Shown: piece by piece, positions 36,529 through 46,795 of the stretch | Layout of the letters: every line of letters begins with the position of its first letter | Position numbering within the stretch: position 1 is the stretch's first letter | Assembly: GCF_000953635.1 (NCBI RefSeq) | Contig: NZ_LN614830.1 | Location: 3,240,501 to 3,304,500 of the forward strand | Length of the DNA stretch: 64,000 nucleotides | Reading direction: 5' to 3' | Source of the DNA: Legionella micdadei | Lineage (GTDB): Bacteria; Pseudomonadota; Gammaproteobacteria; Legionellales; Legionellaceae | Notes under the pieces: generated by a model | Seen by the model: only the letters and a program-made list of their open reading frames with translations | Database searches by the model: none | Told to the model about the DNA's origin: nothing | Made by a program: the position numbers and the translations under genes

Positions 36529-39321
36529 CTAGTGGAGCGACTTGAACTCTAACCCGTCATGGGTTTGAAGTATTGTGTCCGCACTGTATGAGCCACAATC
36601 AACTGAAGTAGCAATCGTGTAAGTTCGCTCCTTTGCATAAGGCTCTAAAGAGGTAAGGAAAGGACACGGGGAAGGGCCTTCACTTACGGCAGCTTGCATT
36701 ACGATATTGTACTTTAAGTCCTGCATTGCTTTTTTCGCTTCAATTCTTTTTCTGTCTACATCGCTACTGGGTTCTCGCCAATCCGAACTTGCCGCTTTAG
36801 AAACCGTTTTTGTTTTTTTAACATCTTCCTTCATCGCCGCTAAAATCATTTTAAATAACAGCGGGTTTAGAGACGATGAGGTTATCCCCCCTTCTGCAAA
36901 GATAAACGCAAGGATTCTTTCATTGCTAAGATTAGGGTATTTTTTTTCATCAAAATAACTTCGAACAGTCTCTCCTCTTGCCCGATTACTCAAATAATAC
37001 GAATACCATGGCCCTTCATAAGTGGTTACTGCGGAAAGGACTATTGCTTGAAACTTTTCTCTGGGCAATTTAGCGACCCAATCATACATTGCTTCCTGCA
37101 ATAAGATGACATTTCGTTTTGCGTGGATATGATTAAATCGCGGATCATTTAACACAAATTCCCTTGCCTTTTGTGCATAATAAAAATTATCAAATTCTTC
37201 TTTATTGCAAGCAGTGCGCACACTAAGCAAATTCACATCAACTTGCTCGGTATCTGCGAGCATTTGCGGAATTAAGTTGGCAATTAAGCGAGTATTTAAA
37301 GAGTTACTTTCAAGGCCTCCCACACTTAAGATAGTCCCCAACCGATCAGCACCGCTATCTCTCGTTGAACTGGATAAAAATCCTAGCACTAAACTTGCAC
37401 GCTTACGGTTTGAAAGAAAATTATAGAAACTCGGTTGATACTCTTGCTCGATAATTGCCTGGATATACTTATCGAGTTGCCCCTCAGGAAGTTTATTTGC
37501 CCACTCAAATAATGCCGTCAAGCAGGCAGTTACTACCTCTTCATCAGTGTGCTTGCGCTTGAGTAATGCAGGATAATCGTGCTCGGCGTCAGCACCAAGA
37601 GCTTGGTCTTTTGAAAATAAATGCCTTTGGAAATTTAATCCACCATATATTCGCTGCAAATCATCAGCAATGGTAGTGAAATCGCGAGCCCAAACACTTA
37701 AATCCTCTTTGCCTAAAATTGAATAAAGCTCCTTTTCACAGCCATGAATAAGCTTTATCATTTCTTCAAGGAAAGCATTATTTTTATCTGATGTCAGTTC
37801 CTCCAACTTTATTTTGTAGTAAGCACTGCAGCATCTATGAAGGTCTTCGATAAACTGCTCTAAGACAATAAGCCCCCGCCGCAGATTATTTTCCGGATGA
37901 CAGTCGAGTTGCAAGGATTCCGTCATTTTTTCCGGCTCGCCTAAAAGCATCCAAGCCTCTGCTAAACTCGGATCGAACACCGCACTTTGTTGCTCTTTTT
38001 TAGTCATTGGAATAGGCACCGCCCTAAGCTCATTTGCCAATTTGTTGGCGAGAAGTTTTGCCTCCTCCAGGCACGAACTCAGCGCCAGAAAATGTGAATC
38101 CCGCCAAATCTTGTGGTAATGTTTTTTCATCCTTGCAAGGTTGTAGCGCCCCTCTGGGGCAACATGGTAAGCATCTAAAATGGAGTCAGTGTTTAACGAT
38201 TTACCTTCTGCTTTTTTCCATTGCTCTGCCATTTTTTGATTCTGCATTTCTGCCCACTCATAAATCCTTTTAAACGCTGAGGGTTTATTGCGCAAAAAAT
38301 TAGCAAAACTAGACACAGCAGTCCCATGTCCGTTATCTTTACAACCCTGATAATAGATAACAGCCGCACGAAACTCGCCGAATTCTTTCTGAAAAACAGC
38401 AACCATATGATCAATAAAAAGTTTCTTGTCAGTTTCGCTATTAAATATGCTGGGGTATTCTTGCTCACACTCTGTTTTTTTCGCAAAATCAAGTGAACTG
38501 TAGTCGAGTGTTAAATCACCTAAATATTCTTCAAGGCGTACACGCAACATTTCTGGATCAAAAGTAAGTAACTCCTTCAGCAGGGCCTCAAACATTTGTT
38601 CCTGGAAATCGGTAGATCCCGCTAATGATTTAAATGCTTCGGCGGCTAAGTGATGCTTATAGTAGTTAAAATTCCCCGGCCTTTCGTTAGCTGGCCAATG
38701 TGTTCTGTTTTGCACATTGGGAAACGTATTTAATTCGTGATCTTTTAAACTCATTCCTTTTTTGGGAATCGGTTTTAAAAATCCATCAATAAGCCGCCCC
38801 CCTTTCATGATGCGCGTGATGTGGTAAAGAAACATGTCCCAATCGATTAACCCGTACAGACTAAAATTATCGGGATGGCGGTCATCGCATTTATATCGCC
38901 AAGCGGCGATCAATAACTCCGCAACATTATGTTTGATTAAGGTTTCTTTCGAAGGGCAGACAAGCTCTTTTTCCTGTGGATCCTCAGGAACTGATTTACT
39001 TCCTTTACTGAGTAAAGGCTTATAACCAGGTAATGCAATCGAAACCGTACCCACTATTTTTTGACCTGTTTCATCAAAAACAAGCCTGTCTTCAGCAGCC
39101 CTATCCCCTAAGGCGAGACGAATCGCAACGCTTACAGCAACAGAATATTTGGCTAAAAGATCGGGATAATCAGCGGCAAGGGGTTTGAAAAATCCTTTCT
39201 TTACGGAGCCATCAATATCCGTAAATTGAACTCCTTCAACAGCATGGCCTGATGGGGTAATTTCTTGTCCTTCAGCCTTAGTTAGCTGGCTAATCCGCAA
39301 CGCCTTCAATGGCACAGCCAT
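36529..39321 (-). CDS. Putative phosphoinositide-kinase-like effector (MavQ-like)
   Basis: This 930-residue soluble protein has a kinase-like N-terminal domain. GFFKPL carries a candidate ATP-binding Lys46. DDRHPDN (residues 146-152) matches the D-R-H-x-x-N catalytic loop of PI3/PI4 kinases, and LIDWD (Asp160) sits where the metal-binding Asp is expected. Several Legionella effectors (LepB N-domain, LegA5, MavQ) are lipid kinases of this divergent fold. MavQ, as I recall, is encoded near the atp operon in L. pneumophila, as this gene is near parC-atp here. The remaining 700 residues are helical and unassigned. AAGGAAGAG precedes the ATG. Motifs are seen directly; the lipid-kinase role and MavQ orthology are inferred. 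Confidence -1.
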   Translation of the reverse strand: MAVPLKALRISQLTKAEGQEITPSGHAVEGVQFTDIDGSVKKGFFKPLAADYPDLLAKYSVAVSVAIRLALGDRAAEDRLVFDETGQKIVGTVSIALPGYKPLLSKGSKSVPEDPQEKELVCPSKETLIKHNVAELLIAAWRYKCDDRHPDNFSLYGLIDWDMFLYHITRIMKGGRLIDGFLKPIPKKGMSLKDHELNTFPNVQNRTHWPANERPGNFNYYKHHLAAEAFKSLAGSTDFQEQMFEALLKELLTFDPEMLRVRLEEYLGDLTLDYSSLDFAKKTECEQEYPSIFNSETDKKLFIDHMVAVFQKEFGEFRAAVIYYQGCKDNGHGTAVSSFANFLRNKPSAFKRIYEWAEMQNQKMAEQWKKAEGKSLNTDSILDAYHVAPEGRYNLARMKKHYHKIWRDSHFLALSSCLEEAKLLANKLANELRAVPIPMTKKEQQSAVFDPSLAEAWMLLGEPEKMTESLQLDCHPENNLRRGLIVLEQFIEDLHRCCSAYYKIKLEELTSDKNNAFLEEMIKLIHGCEKELYSILGKEDLSVWARDFTTIADDLQRIYGGLNFQRHLFSKDQALGADAEHDYPALLKRKHTDEEVVTACLTALFEWANKLPEGQLDKYIQAIIEQEYQPSFYNFLSNRKRASLVLGFLSSSTRDSGADRLGTILSVGGLESNSLNTRLIANLIPQMLADTEQVDVNLLSVRTACNKEEFDNFYYAQKAREFVLNDPRFNHIHAKRNVILLQEAMYDWVAKLPREKFQAIVLSAVTTYEGPWYSYYLSNRARGETVRSYFDEKKYPNLSNERILAFIFAEGGITSSSLNPLLFKMILAAMKEDVKKTKTVSKAASSDWREPSSDVDRKRIEAKKAMQDLKYNIVMQAAVSEGPSPCPFLTSLEPYAKERTYTIATSVDCGSYSADTILQTHDGLEFKSLH

Positions 39322-39356
39322 AGCTCTTCCTTACTATTCAATTCCTATTTTTATCC

Positions 39357-39385
39357 ATATAAACAGAAAATAAACAGTAGTTCAA
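39357..39385 (-). promoter_or_regulatory. Candidate promoter of the 930-residue gene
   Basis: On the minus strand, TTGAAC (39385-39380) is followed after 17 bases by TTATAT (39362-39357), about 36 bases before the ATG. Spacing is ideal and the hexamers are 4/6 or better. No PmrA-like repeat is visible in the same spacer. Confidence -1.
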
Positions 39386-39464
39386 TAGTATTAATAACGG
39401 CTAGACTGCATTTTCATGAAATAATTTGTAGATTAGCTGGCCAAATCAGGACTGGGTATTCGAA

Positions 39465-40700
39465 TTAAATTTGTCCACCCATGCTTTCTAGGTTGAGCGC
39501 GCTTTTATATTGATATTCGTATTTGCGCAGTAGAAAGAAACTTAAAATAGCTACTGTACTGACTAAAAAGCCAGGTAGCCAAATTGCCCCAAACTGGACT
39601 GCTTGCTCGGCAACAGGCAAGCTTACAGCCCCCAAACTAGCAGCAAGAGCCCAAACGGTTGAAACCCCACGACATCGATATTGGGCTGGCAATTGCAGAT
39701 AAAGCAAATAATAGAGCGAGGAGCAAAGCAAGGCATTTGCCAAAGCATAAGCTAAAACGGATAGCAAAACGCCTACTGACATAAGACTACTCGTAAAGAA
39801 AAAAAGGAGGGGAGCGGCTAAAGTGATCACCATCATGCTTGCCCGCATTAAATGGTATACAGATGATGGCTTAGAAAAATAGGCAATGGGCACAGCAAGC
39901 AGAGCGGAGAGCAATTGCGCTATCGAACCCGTCCAAGCACATTGTGTTTTACTCCATAATTGTTGATCGATGGCAAAGGATACCCAAAATACATTGCATA
40001 GATAGACCGTTACACCGACATAAGCCCCCACAATGGCAATATTAAACAGCCCGCGCCAGTGCATTGGCCAAATTTCTTTAATAGAAAGCGTATTTCTTTG
40101 AAATTCGGGAGATTCACATAAGCGTTTGCGTAGATGGCAAACCCATAACGATACCAGGGCAACAATGGCAAAGATAATCCGCCATGCCCATAAAATAGTA
40201 TTGTGCTGCAAAAGGGCAGCGATTCCCGCACCTAGAAACATACCCAAAGCACCGCTGGCTGCCACTAAACTGCCAGCCAGTAGCGGCTTAGCAGGGTGGT
40301 GTTCAACTAAAAACATGGCTGAGGTATTAATTTCGCCACCCAAAGCCAAACCTTGGGCAATCCGTAAAATGAGCAAACCCCAAGTAGCCAGCAGGCCAAT
40401 TTGCGCGTAACTAGGAAGCAAACAGATCCCTAATGTGGCCAGCCCCATTAATGCAGCAGAAAAAACCATCGGTTTACGCCGTCCGTTCAAATCGGCCTTC
40501 CTTCCAAAAAACCACCCGCCTACAGGGCGGGCAAGGTAAGCTGCAGCAAACAGGGCAAAACTTAAAGTCAAGCTGTAGGAGGAAGGCGGAAAAAAATCGT
40601 TCGCAAAGACTGATTTTGCCAAATAAAGATAAAGGCTAAAATCCAACCATTCAAGGAAAACTAAGGCTAATACAAGCAATAAATTAGTTCGTTTTATCAT
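39465..40700 (-). CDS. MFS transporter, metabolite:H+ symporter (ProP-like) type
   Basis: This 411-residue protein has twelve predicted helices. FLEWLDFSLYLYLA in helix 1, the loop 2-3 motif FGRKADLNGRRKPM and the LRIAQGLALGGEINTSAMF segment are typical of the MHS branch, which includes ProP, KgtP and ShiA. The carrier probably imports a small organic acid, osmolyte or amino acid with protons; the substrate is unknown. Its ATG overlaps the stop of the upstream 1112-residue gene in the form ATGA, so its translation is coupled to that gene. A 143-base spacer follows before the MavQ-like gene. Confidence -1.
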   Translation of the reverse strand: MIKRTNLLLVLALVFLEWLDFSLYLYLAKSVFANDFFPPSSYSLTLSFALFAAAYLARPVGGWFFGRKADLNGRRKPMVFSAALMGLATLGICLLPSYAQIGLLATWGLLILRIAQGLALGGEINTSAMFLVEHHPAKPLLAGSLVAASGALGMFLGAGIAALLQHNTILWAWRIIFAIVALVSLWVCHLRKRLCESPEFQRNTLSIKEIWPMHWRGLFNIAIVGAYVGVTVYLCNVFWVSFAIDQQLWSKTQCAWTGSIAQLLSALLAVPIAYFSKPSSVYHLMRASMMVITLAAPLLFFFTSSLMSVGVLLSVLAYALANALLCSSLYYLLYLQLPAQYRCRGVSTVWALAASLGAVSLPVAEQAVQFGAIWLPGFLVSTVAILSFFLLRKYEYQYKSALNLESMGGQI

Positions 40701-43700
40701 CCTGCCGGTGCCGCCATGATCTCAGTAGCTGTTTCTTCAAGGATTTGCTTGTTGAGGCTGTTTAACGCTTCGCTTGAGGCTGGTCGATAAAAGAAGAGAA
40801 AATCACCCGTATTCTTTTGGTGGACCCAATTAGCAATACTCAGGGTAAATACTAAGGTGAGTATATTCACAATCACCATCATTGCAATTCTTGCTTCAGG
40901 ATCTCTATCGATTTCCACAATATCAGTGATGTGTTTTGCAGCCTGGTTGAGTTTATTCGTGAATTCTCCAAGTGCATTTTTTTGCTCTTTAGGTTCACAC
41001 GGATTTATTAATGCCTCATAAAGCGCCTGGTATAACCCTTTACGATATTCTGGTTCAGAAGCACTCAGCTGCTGCCATTTATCCTTTGCTTTGATTTTCA
41101 GTCTACTTCTTATTGTTTGGCATTCTGTCTCGACGCGTAAAACGGCTTTATGGAATTGCCTGCTTTTATCATTGTCCTTGGCCAAGAATTCAATGACCTG
41201 ATCATTAAAATTAAGTGCCCTTAGCCTGTTCATCAGGATTAGGCTCTCATCCAAATCATAACCTTGTGCTTTATTGCGTTGGCCTGCAACATTTTTCTCG
41301 ATGTTTTCAAACTCCGGCCATGTCCTACGATTCACAATGCCATCATGGAGTAACGTTATGAGATAAGGTTGTTGTTTGTTTACCCTACCCATCCTTGCCA
41401 ATAAAAGACGAAAATCATGCCCTTTGCTGTCATCCTGCATCGCCAACTTAAAGGCAAGTACATTCTCGGGACCCACTTGGCCAAGTTTAACCAATGAGGC
41501 TGCAATTTCATCCTGTAATGGTTGCTCTTTATCTAATAAATCTGCAGCTGGGAGATGCAATTTATCTAAGGCCAGAATTGCACCCGCAAGAAATGGACTC
41601 TGTAACAAAGAATCTAAAGAAACCATAGAACCTTGCAAATTACAGCTGATTAATGCATCAATAACCTGTGGAACCTTTGCTACAGCCACTTGGCGATGCG
41701 CATCTAAAGATGAAAAAAAGGCAAATACGTGCTCATATAAAACCCTTCTTTGCTCCTCAGGTACAGACTTCTCTTTCAGTTTTTCTGATAACAATTTGAT
41801 AGTACGACCTGTGTCCTTTGCGAGCTGCTTGCTTTTTGTCATTTGCATGTCCGAAGAAATGCCATGATGACTTGCGATAACGAATGCATTTAATTGCTCT
41901 ATAATGAGCCCAGTTAGGTGTTGAGCTGACTCCTCATCCTCTTCGCGCAGCAAAGAATCCTGTCCTTGTATATACGGTTTGAGTTCATCCCAGGAGATTT
42001 CTTTATTTAAAAAACGTAAAATTCCTGGTAAAACTCCCTTGAGATAGCCACTTAGTGTTTCTTTTGCTTTTTGCGTTTTGATCAAATCAGCAATAACGAA
42101 TAGGAACTGACAAGTAAATGGCGTAAGCTGATTAAAATTAAATTCAATACCTAGATCGAACAATGTACTAGCTGCCTGATGTAGCCTAGGCGAGAATGCC
42201 AGCTCTTTGATTTGTTGCACAGAACAGTTCTTTTTATGAGCAAGGATAACCAAATGCGCTAACCCCGGATATGTCCTGAAATCTTCTAAAAGTTGACGAA
42301 ATTCGTCAGCATTAAGGGCGTTTTGGCTCACTAAAATAAGGCTTGCTTTTCTTAAGGTTTCGGTTTCAAGTTGATGAATCTCACCTAAAGCCACAAAAAG
42401 GCTTTCATTATTAAGTACATGGGTAATGCAGGGCTTTAAATTGCAACTTTCGAGCAAATTAACTGCTGAAACAACAACGGGATTTAACAAATAAGCAGGT
42501 AAGTTTAAAAAACCCAGTTCATTCAGGATGCAACCTGCTTTTATTTGATCTTTGCTATGACAATAATAAAGCGAAGCCAAAAGAGCATCACCGGGATTTT
42601 TTACGTATTGTTCAGCTAAAGCAGCCAGTAATTGAGGTGATAATGGTCGATTAGTCAATCGAGCCGTTCCTTCATATTTCGGCAAAATCTGAGCGAAAAA
42701 GTCATTCGCATGCATTAATAGATCGAAACCCTCTGCCGGCTTGGCTGCTAGATAATTAGCAAGGACAAAAGGATCAAATACTTTCTTCAATACCTCTGAA
42801 ATTTTCTTTTTTCCTAAACATTCATAGATTGCTTGAAGATTTTTTTCGGAAATATCAGGGATATTTAACAATAACTTAGTTATCACTGCATGGCGATACG
42901 CATCTTGCGGAAATTGCCATGGCCATTTGGCAAGGTCTATGATTTTTTGCCAAATTTGCTGATCTTCTATTTGTTTAAGCTGAAGCAATAACTCCGAACA
43001 ATGATCACCTTGCGTAAGAAATCTCAAAACTTCTGTTTTGAACGGATCCGCCAGTAAAATCGGTAAAAAATCTTGATGCACATTTGATAAGTTAGATAGT
43101 TTTTCTACAAAAACATTATCGCTGCGTATTGCCTCTTGCCTTTCATTCAAGCCATATCGGTCAAGCAGTAATAAAATGGTCAACTGGGCTTTATTTTGTC
43201 TGTCGTTATCACCACGCTCAAATGCACTAAGAAGCTTGTATAACTCTGTCTCTGGATCCAAGCAAGCTTGAATTTGCTGCGGTGAAGGTTGCAAGTCATA
43301 ATCAAGCAACAATCTAAGCTCTTTACTCGCTAATATTTTTGGGATTTCCTGCTCAAAAAATGCCAATAATTCATCATTAACGACAAAGTTAGATTCTGAA
43401 ACCGCATTTTGAAGGAACAATTTAATTATTTCTGCGCAAGGATTCAGTTCTTCGTTAAGCGTAATTATGTATTTAATGAATTTTGCGAGCCTAGGTGAGC
43501 CAATCGCCTCAATAAACTCATCCTTGGTTTCGGCTCCGGACTTTATTTCACACGGCAGCTTGCGATAAGGCCTAGGATCAAACGGGGTCAAAACTTTAAT
43601 ATCAACATTTTCTGGCTGCAAATGGGGATTTTTCGAAAGGCCAATTAGCCATTTTGTCGGATCGTCTTTTCGAAAGTAGAGGATTAGGCCATGCAAGTCC

Positions 43701-44035
43701 TTGTTTTGATCAACATAAGCAAAACAAATATTATTGGTGTTTGCAATAACATCTTCATCCTCCTCTCCTTCCTTAAAAAAAGGTAAAGGCAATTTGTGTC
43801 CAAACAACAAAAAAAGATTACCTGCTGACATATTGCCCTGGGCATAACTGCGGATGGAACTTTGGTTACTCAACCACACACTTCGGTGATGCATGCATTC
43901 GGAAGCAGTTCCAAAAAAGCGGGTACGTTCTACATCGATTCGGATAGCATTTCTTCTTGCATCATAAGCAATAAACCCAGAGCGACCAAATGCGGAGTAG
44001 ACTGTTTGCGCATCGCCTTGAATTAAAAAAAGCAT
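40697..44035 (-). CDS. Large helical-repeat protein with C-terminal membrane span, putative effector
   Basis: The 1112-residue protein starts with a mixed domain of about 150 residues (MLFLIQGDAQTVYSAFGRSG ... GLILYFRKDD). Long Leu-rich alpha-helical repeats follow, resembling armadillo or HEAT-type solenoids. Near the C-terminus is one hydrophobic span (IAMMVIVNILTLVFTLSIA, about residues 1055-1074). The tail has an acidic cluster (LEETATEI), like the E-block seen in Dot/Icm substrates. I recognise no family. A minus-strand -10 (TATAAT, at 44067-44072) lies about 30 bases before the ATG. The gene ends as ATGA on the MFS start. Effector status is inferred. Confidence -1.
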   Translation of the reverse strand: MLFLIQGDAQTVYSAFGRSGFIAYDARRNAIRIDVERTRFFGTASECMHHRSVWLSNQSSIRSYAQGNMSAGNLFLLFGHKLPLPFFKEGEEDEDVIANTNNICFAYVDQNKDLHGLILYFRKDDPTKWLIGLSKNPHLQPENVDIKVLTPFDPRPYRKLPCEIKSGAETKDEFIEAIGSPRLAKFIKYIITLNEELNPCAEIIKLFLQNAVSESNFVVNDELLAFFEQEIPKILASKELRLLLDYDLQPSPQQIQACLDPETELYKLLSAFERGDNDRQNKAQLTILLLLDRYGLNERQEAIRSDNVFVEKLSNLSNVHQDFLPILLADPFKTEVLRFLTQGDHCSELLLQLKQIEDQQIWQKIIDLAKWPWQFPQDAYRHAVITKLLLNIPDISEKNLQAIYECLGKKKISEVLKKVFDPFVLANYLAAKPAEGFDLLMHANDFFAQILPKYEGTARLTNRPLSPQLLAALAEQYVKNPGDALLASLYYCHSKDQIKAGCILNELGFLNLPAYLLNPVVVSAVNLLESCNLKPCITHVLNNESLFVALGEIHQLETETLRKASLILVSQNALNADEFRQLLEDFRTYPGLAHLVILAHKKNCSVQQIKELAFSPRLHQAASTLFDLGIEFNFNQLTPFTCQFLFVIADLIKTQKAKETLSGYLKGVLPGILRFLNKEISWDELKPYIQGQDSLLREEDEESAQHLTGLIIEQLNAFVIASHHGISSDMQMTKSKQLAKDTGRTIKLLSEKLKEKSVPEEQRRVLYEHVFAFFSSLDAHRQVAVAKVPQVIDALISCNLQGSMVSLDSLLQSPFLAGAILALDKLHLPAADLLDKEQPLQDEIAASLVKLGQVGPENVLAFKLAMQDDSKGHDFRLLLARMGRVNKQQPYLITLLHDGIVNRRTWPEFENIEKNVAGQRNKAQGYDLDESLILMNRLRALNFNDQVIEFLAKDNDKSRQFHKAVLRVETECQTIRSRLKIKAKDKWQQLSASEPEYRKGLYQALYEALINPCEPKEQKNALGEFTNKLNQAAKHITDIVEIDRDPEARIAMMVIVNILTLVFTLSIANWVHQKNTGDFLFFYRPASSEALNSLNKQILEETATEIMAAPAG

Positions 44036-44066
44036 AGCATGACCCTTCGATTGTAAAGCCTAGTCT

Positions 44067-44072
44067 ATTATA
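44067..44072 (-). promoter_or_regulatory. Candidate -10 element of the 1112-residue gene
   Basis: TATAAT on the minus strand, 31 bases before the start codon. A clear -35 at standard spacing is lacking, which leaves room for an activator. Confidence -1.
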
Positions 44073-44194
44073 CCGTATTGATGGTAAATTGTGCTGATAA
44101 ATTTTAATCAAATTTGTATGTTTTTTGTTAAGAAATCTTGTTTCGTACCCCACGTCATCGAGGGATGGCGCGGAGGGTTACACGATGATTATCC

Positions 44195-46435
44195 TTAAGT
44201 ATTACTCGAAGACACTTGTAATTCCGTCACATTTTGTAATCCACGAGGTAAGCGATTACCACGACGGCCTCTTTCGCCAAAATAATGGTTAAGGTCACCG
44301 GATTTCAACGTAAAGCGGCGTTTACCTGCATGAACGGTCAATGCATCTTCTGAAAAAAGAACTTGTAAATCGATAAGAAACTCCTCACGCTGTTCTGCTT
44401 TCACTGAGGGAATATTAATTAATTTATTCCCCTTTCCACGGGAAAGCTCAGGAAGCTCTTTTATCGGGAACACGAGTAAACGTCCAATACTCGTGACAGC
44501 AGCAATGAACTGCGACTCTTTGTTGGCAATTAACCTTGGCGGCATCACTCGGCTGTTTGCTGGCAATTTAATACAAGCTTTGCCATTGCGGTTTTTTACA
44601 TACAATTCCTGTAATTGGGTGATAAAGCCGTACCCCGCATCACTCGCCAATAGCACCCAATCTTCTGGCTCACCTGAAATGAGTCCTTCAAAGGACATGC
44701 CATCTGCCGGATTCAATTTACCTGTTAAAGGCTCTCCTTGGCCGCGGGCAGAAGGGAGAACATGCCCAGGTAAGGTGTATACCTTTCCTTCACTATCAAA
44801 GAACACAACCTGTTGATTGCTACGTGCATTGGTCTGCGCTTTAAATTCATCGCCTGCTTTATAGCTCAATTCCCGGCCGTCAATGTCATAGCCTTTCGCA
44901 GCACGAATCCATCCTTTCTGTGAAAGCACGACTGTGATAGGCTCATTGGGTAGAATATCTTCTTCTTTTAAAGCCTGTGAATCTTGGCGCTCGATCAACG
45001 GCGAGCGCCTAACATCGCCGTATTGGTCTCTATCGGCAATGATTTCGTCTTTAACTAAATTCTTCAACCTTTTTTCGCTTGCTAAAATCGCTTGGATTCC
45101 ATCGCGCTCAATACTTAACTCATCCAACTCACCGCGCAGCTTAATTTCTTCCAATTTAGCAAGATGACGCAATTTCATTTCTAAAATAGCCTCAGCCTGC
45201 CTTTCGCTCAGCTTAAAGCGCTCCATTAAGCCTTGTTTTGGATTATCGTGTTCGCGAATAATAGCGATTACTTCATCAATATTGAGATAAGCGATAATTA
45301 AGCCTTCTAGCACATGGATCCGATCAAGTATCTTATCCAGACGATGCTGTAATCGCCTTTGCACGGTCGACAAACGATAAGTTAACCATTCTTGTAAAAT
45401 AGCTAATAACCCTTTTACACGCGGCTTACCATCCAGACCAATCACATTAAAATTGACACGATAACTGCGCTCTAAATCCGTTGTAGCAAATAAATGAGAC
45501 ATCAAGCCTTCAACATCGACTCGAGTAGATCGAGGCGTAATAACAAGTCGAGTAGGGTGCTCATGATCAGACTCATCCCGCAAATCTTCAATCATGGGTA
45601 ATTTCTTTTGCTGCATCTGTGCCGCGATTTGTTCGATGACCTTAGCTCCAGATACTTGATAAGGTAGGGCAGTAATAACAATGTCATGCCGTTCTTGGCG
45701 ATAAACGGCGCGCAGTTTTATTGAACCATTTCCCGATTCATACATTGCCTTAATAGCAGTGCTGGGAGTAATTATCTCGGCTTCGGTTGGGAAATCAGGG
45801 CCTTTGATGTAAGCGCAGATTTCATCTAAACTTGCCTGAGGGTTGTCTAATAAATAAACACAAGCGTTTGCAACTTCGTTTAAATTATGCGGTAAAATGT
45901 CAGAAGACATACCAACAGCAATGCCAGTTGCCCCATTAAGTAGCACATTGGGTAACCTTGCGGGTAAAAGCGCAGGTTCTTGCAAGGTGCCGTCAAAATT
46001 GTCGACCCAATCTACAGTGCCTTGCTGTAATTCCGAAAGTAGTAACTCAGCATAAGCAGATAATCTAGCCTCAGTGTAGCGCATAGCAGCAAACGATTTC
46101 GGATCATCTGGCGAGCCCCAATTTCCTTGGCCATCCACAAATGGATAACGATAAGAGAAAGGCTGAGCCATTAACACCATTGCCTCATAACAGGCTGTAT
46201 CACCATGTGGATGAAATTTACCTAAGACATCCCCAACTGTCCGCGCTGATTTCTTATACTTAGCAGTCGCCTTAAGGCCTAATTCCGACATTGCGTAGAC
46301 AATACGCCTTTGCACCGGCTTTAAACCATCAGCAATATGAGGTAGTGCCCTATCGAGAATTACATACATGGAGTAATCAAGATAAGCTTTTTCTGTAAAC
46401 TCAGTGAGCGGCTTACGTTCTATCGCGTCATTCAT
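44195..46435 (-). CDS. parC: DNA topoisomerase IV subunit A
   Basis: From the ATG at 46435 the protein has 746 residues and begins [19 protein letters not shown], aligning without gaps with E. coli ParC. That numbering puts the catalytic tyrosine at Tyr120 (AAMRYTE), as in E. coli, so this start is preferred over the ATG three codons upstream. The breakage-reunion domain is followed by a coiled coil and a beta-pinwheel C-terminal domain. The quinolone-region motif reads [10 protein letters not shown], with Thr at position 80 and Glu at 84. With ParE it decatenates chromosomes. parE is not in the window. Confidence -1.
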   Translation of the reverse strand: MNDAIERKPLTEFTEKAYLDYSMYVILDRALPHIADGLKPVQRRIVYAMSELGLKATAKYKKSARTVGDVLGKFHPHGDTACYEAMVLMAQPFSYRYPFVDGQGNWGSPDDPKSFAAMRYTEARLSAYAELLLSELQQGTVDWVDNFDGTLQEPALLPARLPNVLLNGATGIAVGMSSDILPHNLNEVANACVYLLDNPQASLDEICAYIKGPDFPTEAEIITPSTAIKAMYESGNGSIKLRAVYRQERHDIVITALPYQVSGAKVIEQIAAQMQQKKLPMIEDLRDESDHEHPTRLVITPRSTRVDVEGLMSHLFATTDLERSYRVNFNVIGLDGKPRVKGLLAILQEWLTYRLSTVQRRLQHRLDKILDRIHVLEGLIIAYLNIDEVIAIIREHDNPKQGLMERFKLSERQAEAILEMKLRHLAKLEEIKLRGELDELSIERDGIQAILASEKRLKNLVKDEIIADRDQYGDVRRSPLIERQDSQALKEEDILPNEPITVVLSQKGWIRAAKGYDIDGRELSYKAGDEFKAQTNARSNQQVVFFDSEGKVYTLPGHVLPSARGQGEPLTGKLNPADGMSFEGLISGEPEDWVLLASDAGYGFITQLQELYVKNRNGKACIKLPANSRVMPPRLIANKESQFIAAVTSIGRLLVFPIKELPELSRGKGNKLINIPSVKAEQREEFLIDLQVLFSEDALTVHAGKRRFTLKSGDLNHYFGERGRRGNRLPRGLQNVTELQVSSSNT

Positions 46436-46444
46436 AATTTTCAT

Positions 46445-46795
46445 GATTTAGCTTCAGTTTGCAGACATTACCACGTTAGGGTAAGCGATTTATAAGATTG
46501 ACTATTTTATCATTAATTACTGACCTGGCGAATAAATATGGATTGCAATCTGTGAATAACTTTGCTTAATCTTTCAAAATTAGAACATTATTCTTGTATC
46601 TTATTGAAAATTAATGTTTTTTACCAGGAATATTCATAATTACTTTTTTATCCTGTGGATAACCTTGTGAATTAATAGATGAATAAGTGAATAACTTCTT
46701 GTTAAAACTAAAATTTGCAAGCACTTATTTAGCTCTGGAAAAATTAGCGGTTATTCAAGTAGACTCAATCATTAGCCCATTTTATTTGGATTCAG
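46445..46795. other. AT-rich divergent spacer with DnaA-box matches
   Basis: About 350 bases separate parC from the TudS-like gene. TGTGAATAA (46551-46559) and TGTGGATAA (46654-46662) match the DnaA box TTATNCACA in reverse orientation; AGTGAATAA (46687-46695) is one base off. The surroundings are strongly AT-rich. There is also room for divergent promoters. No supported open frame is present. Confidence -1.
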
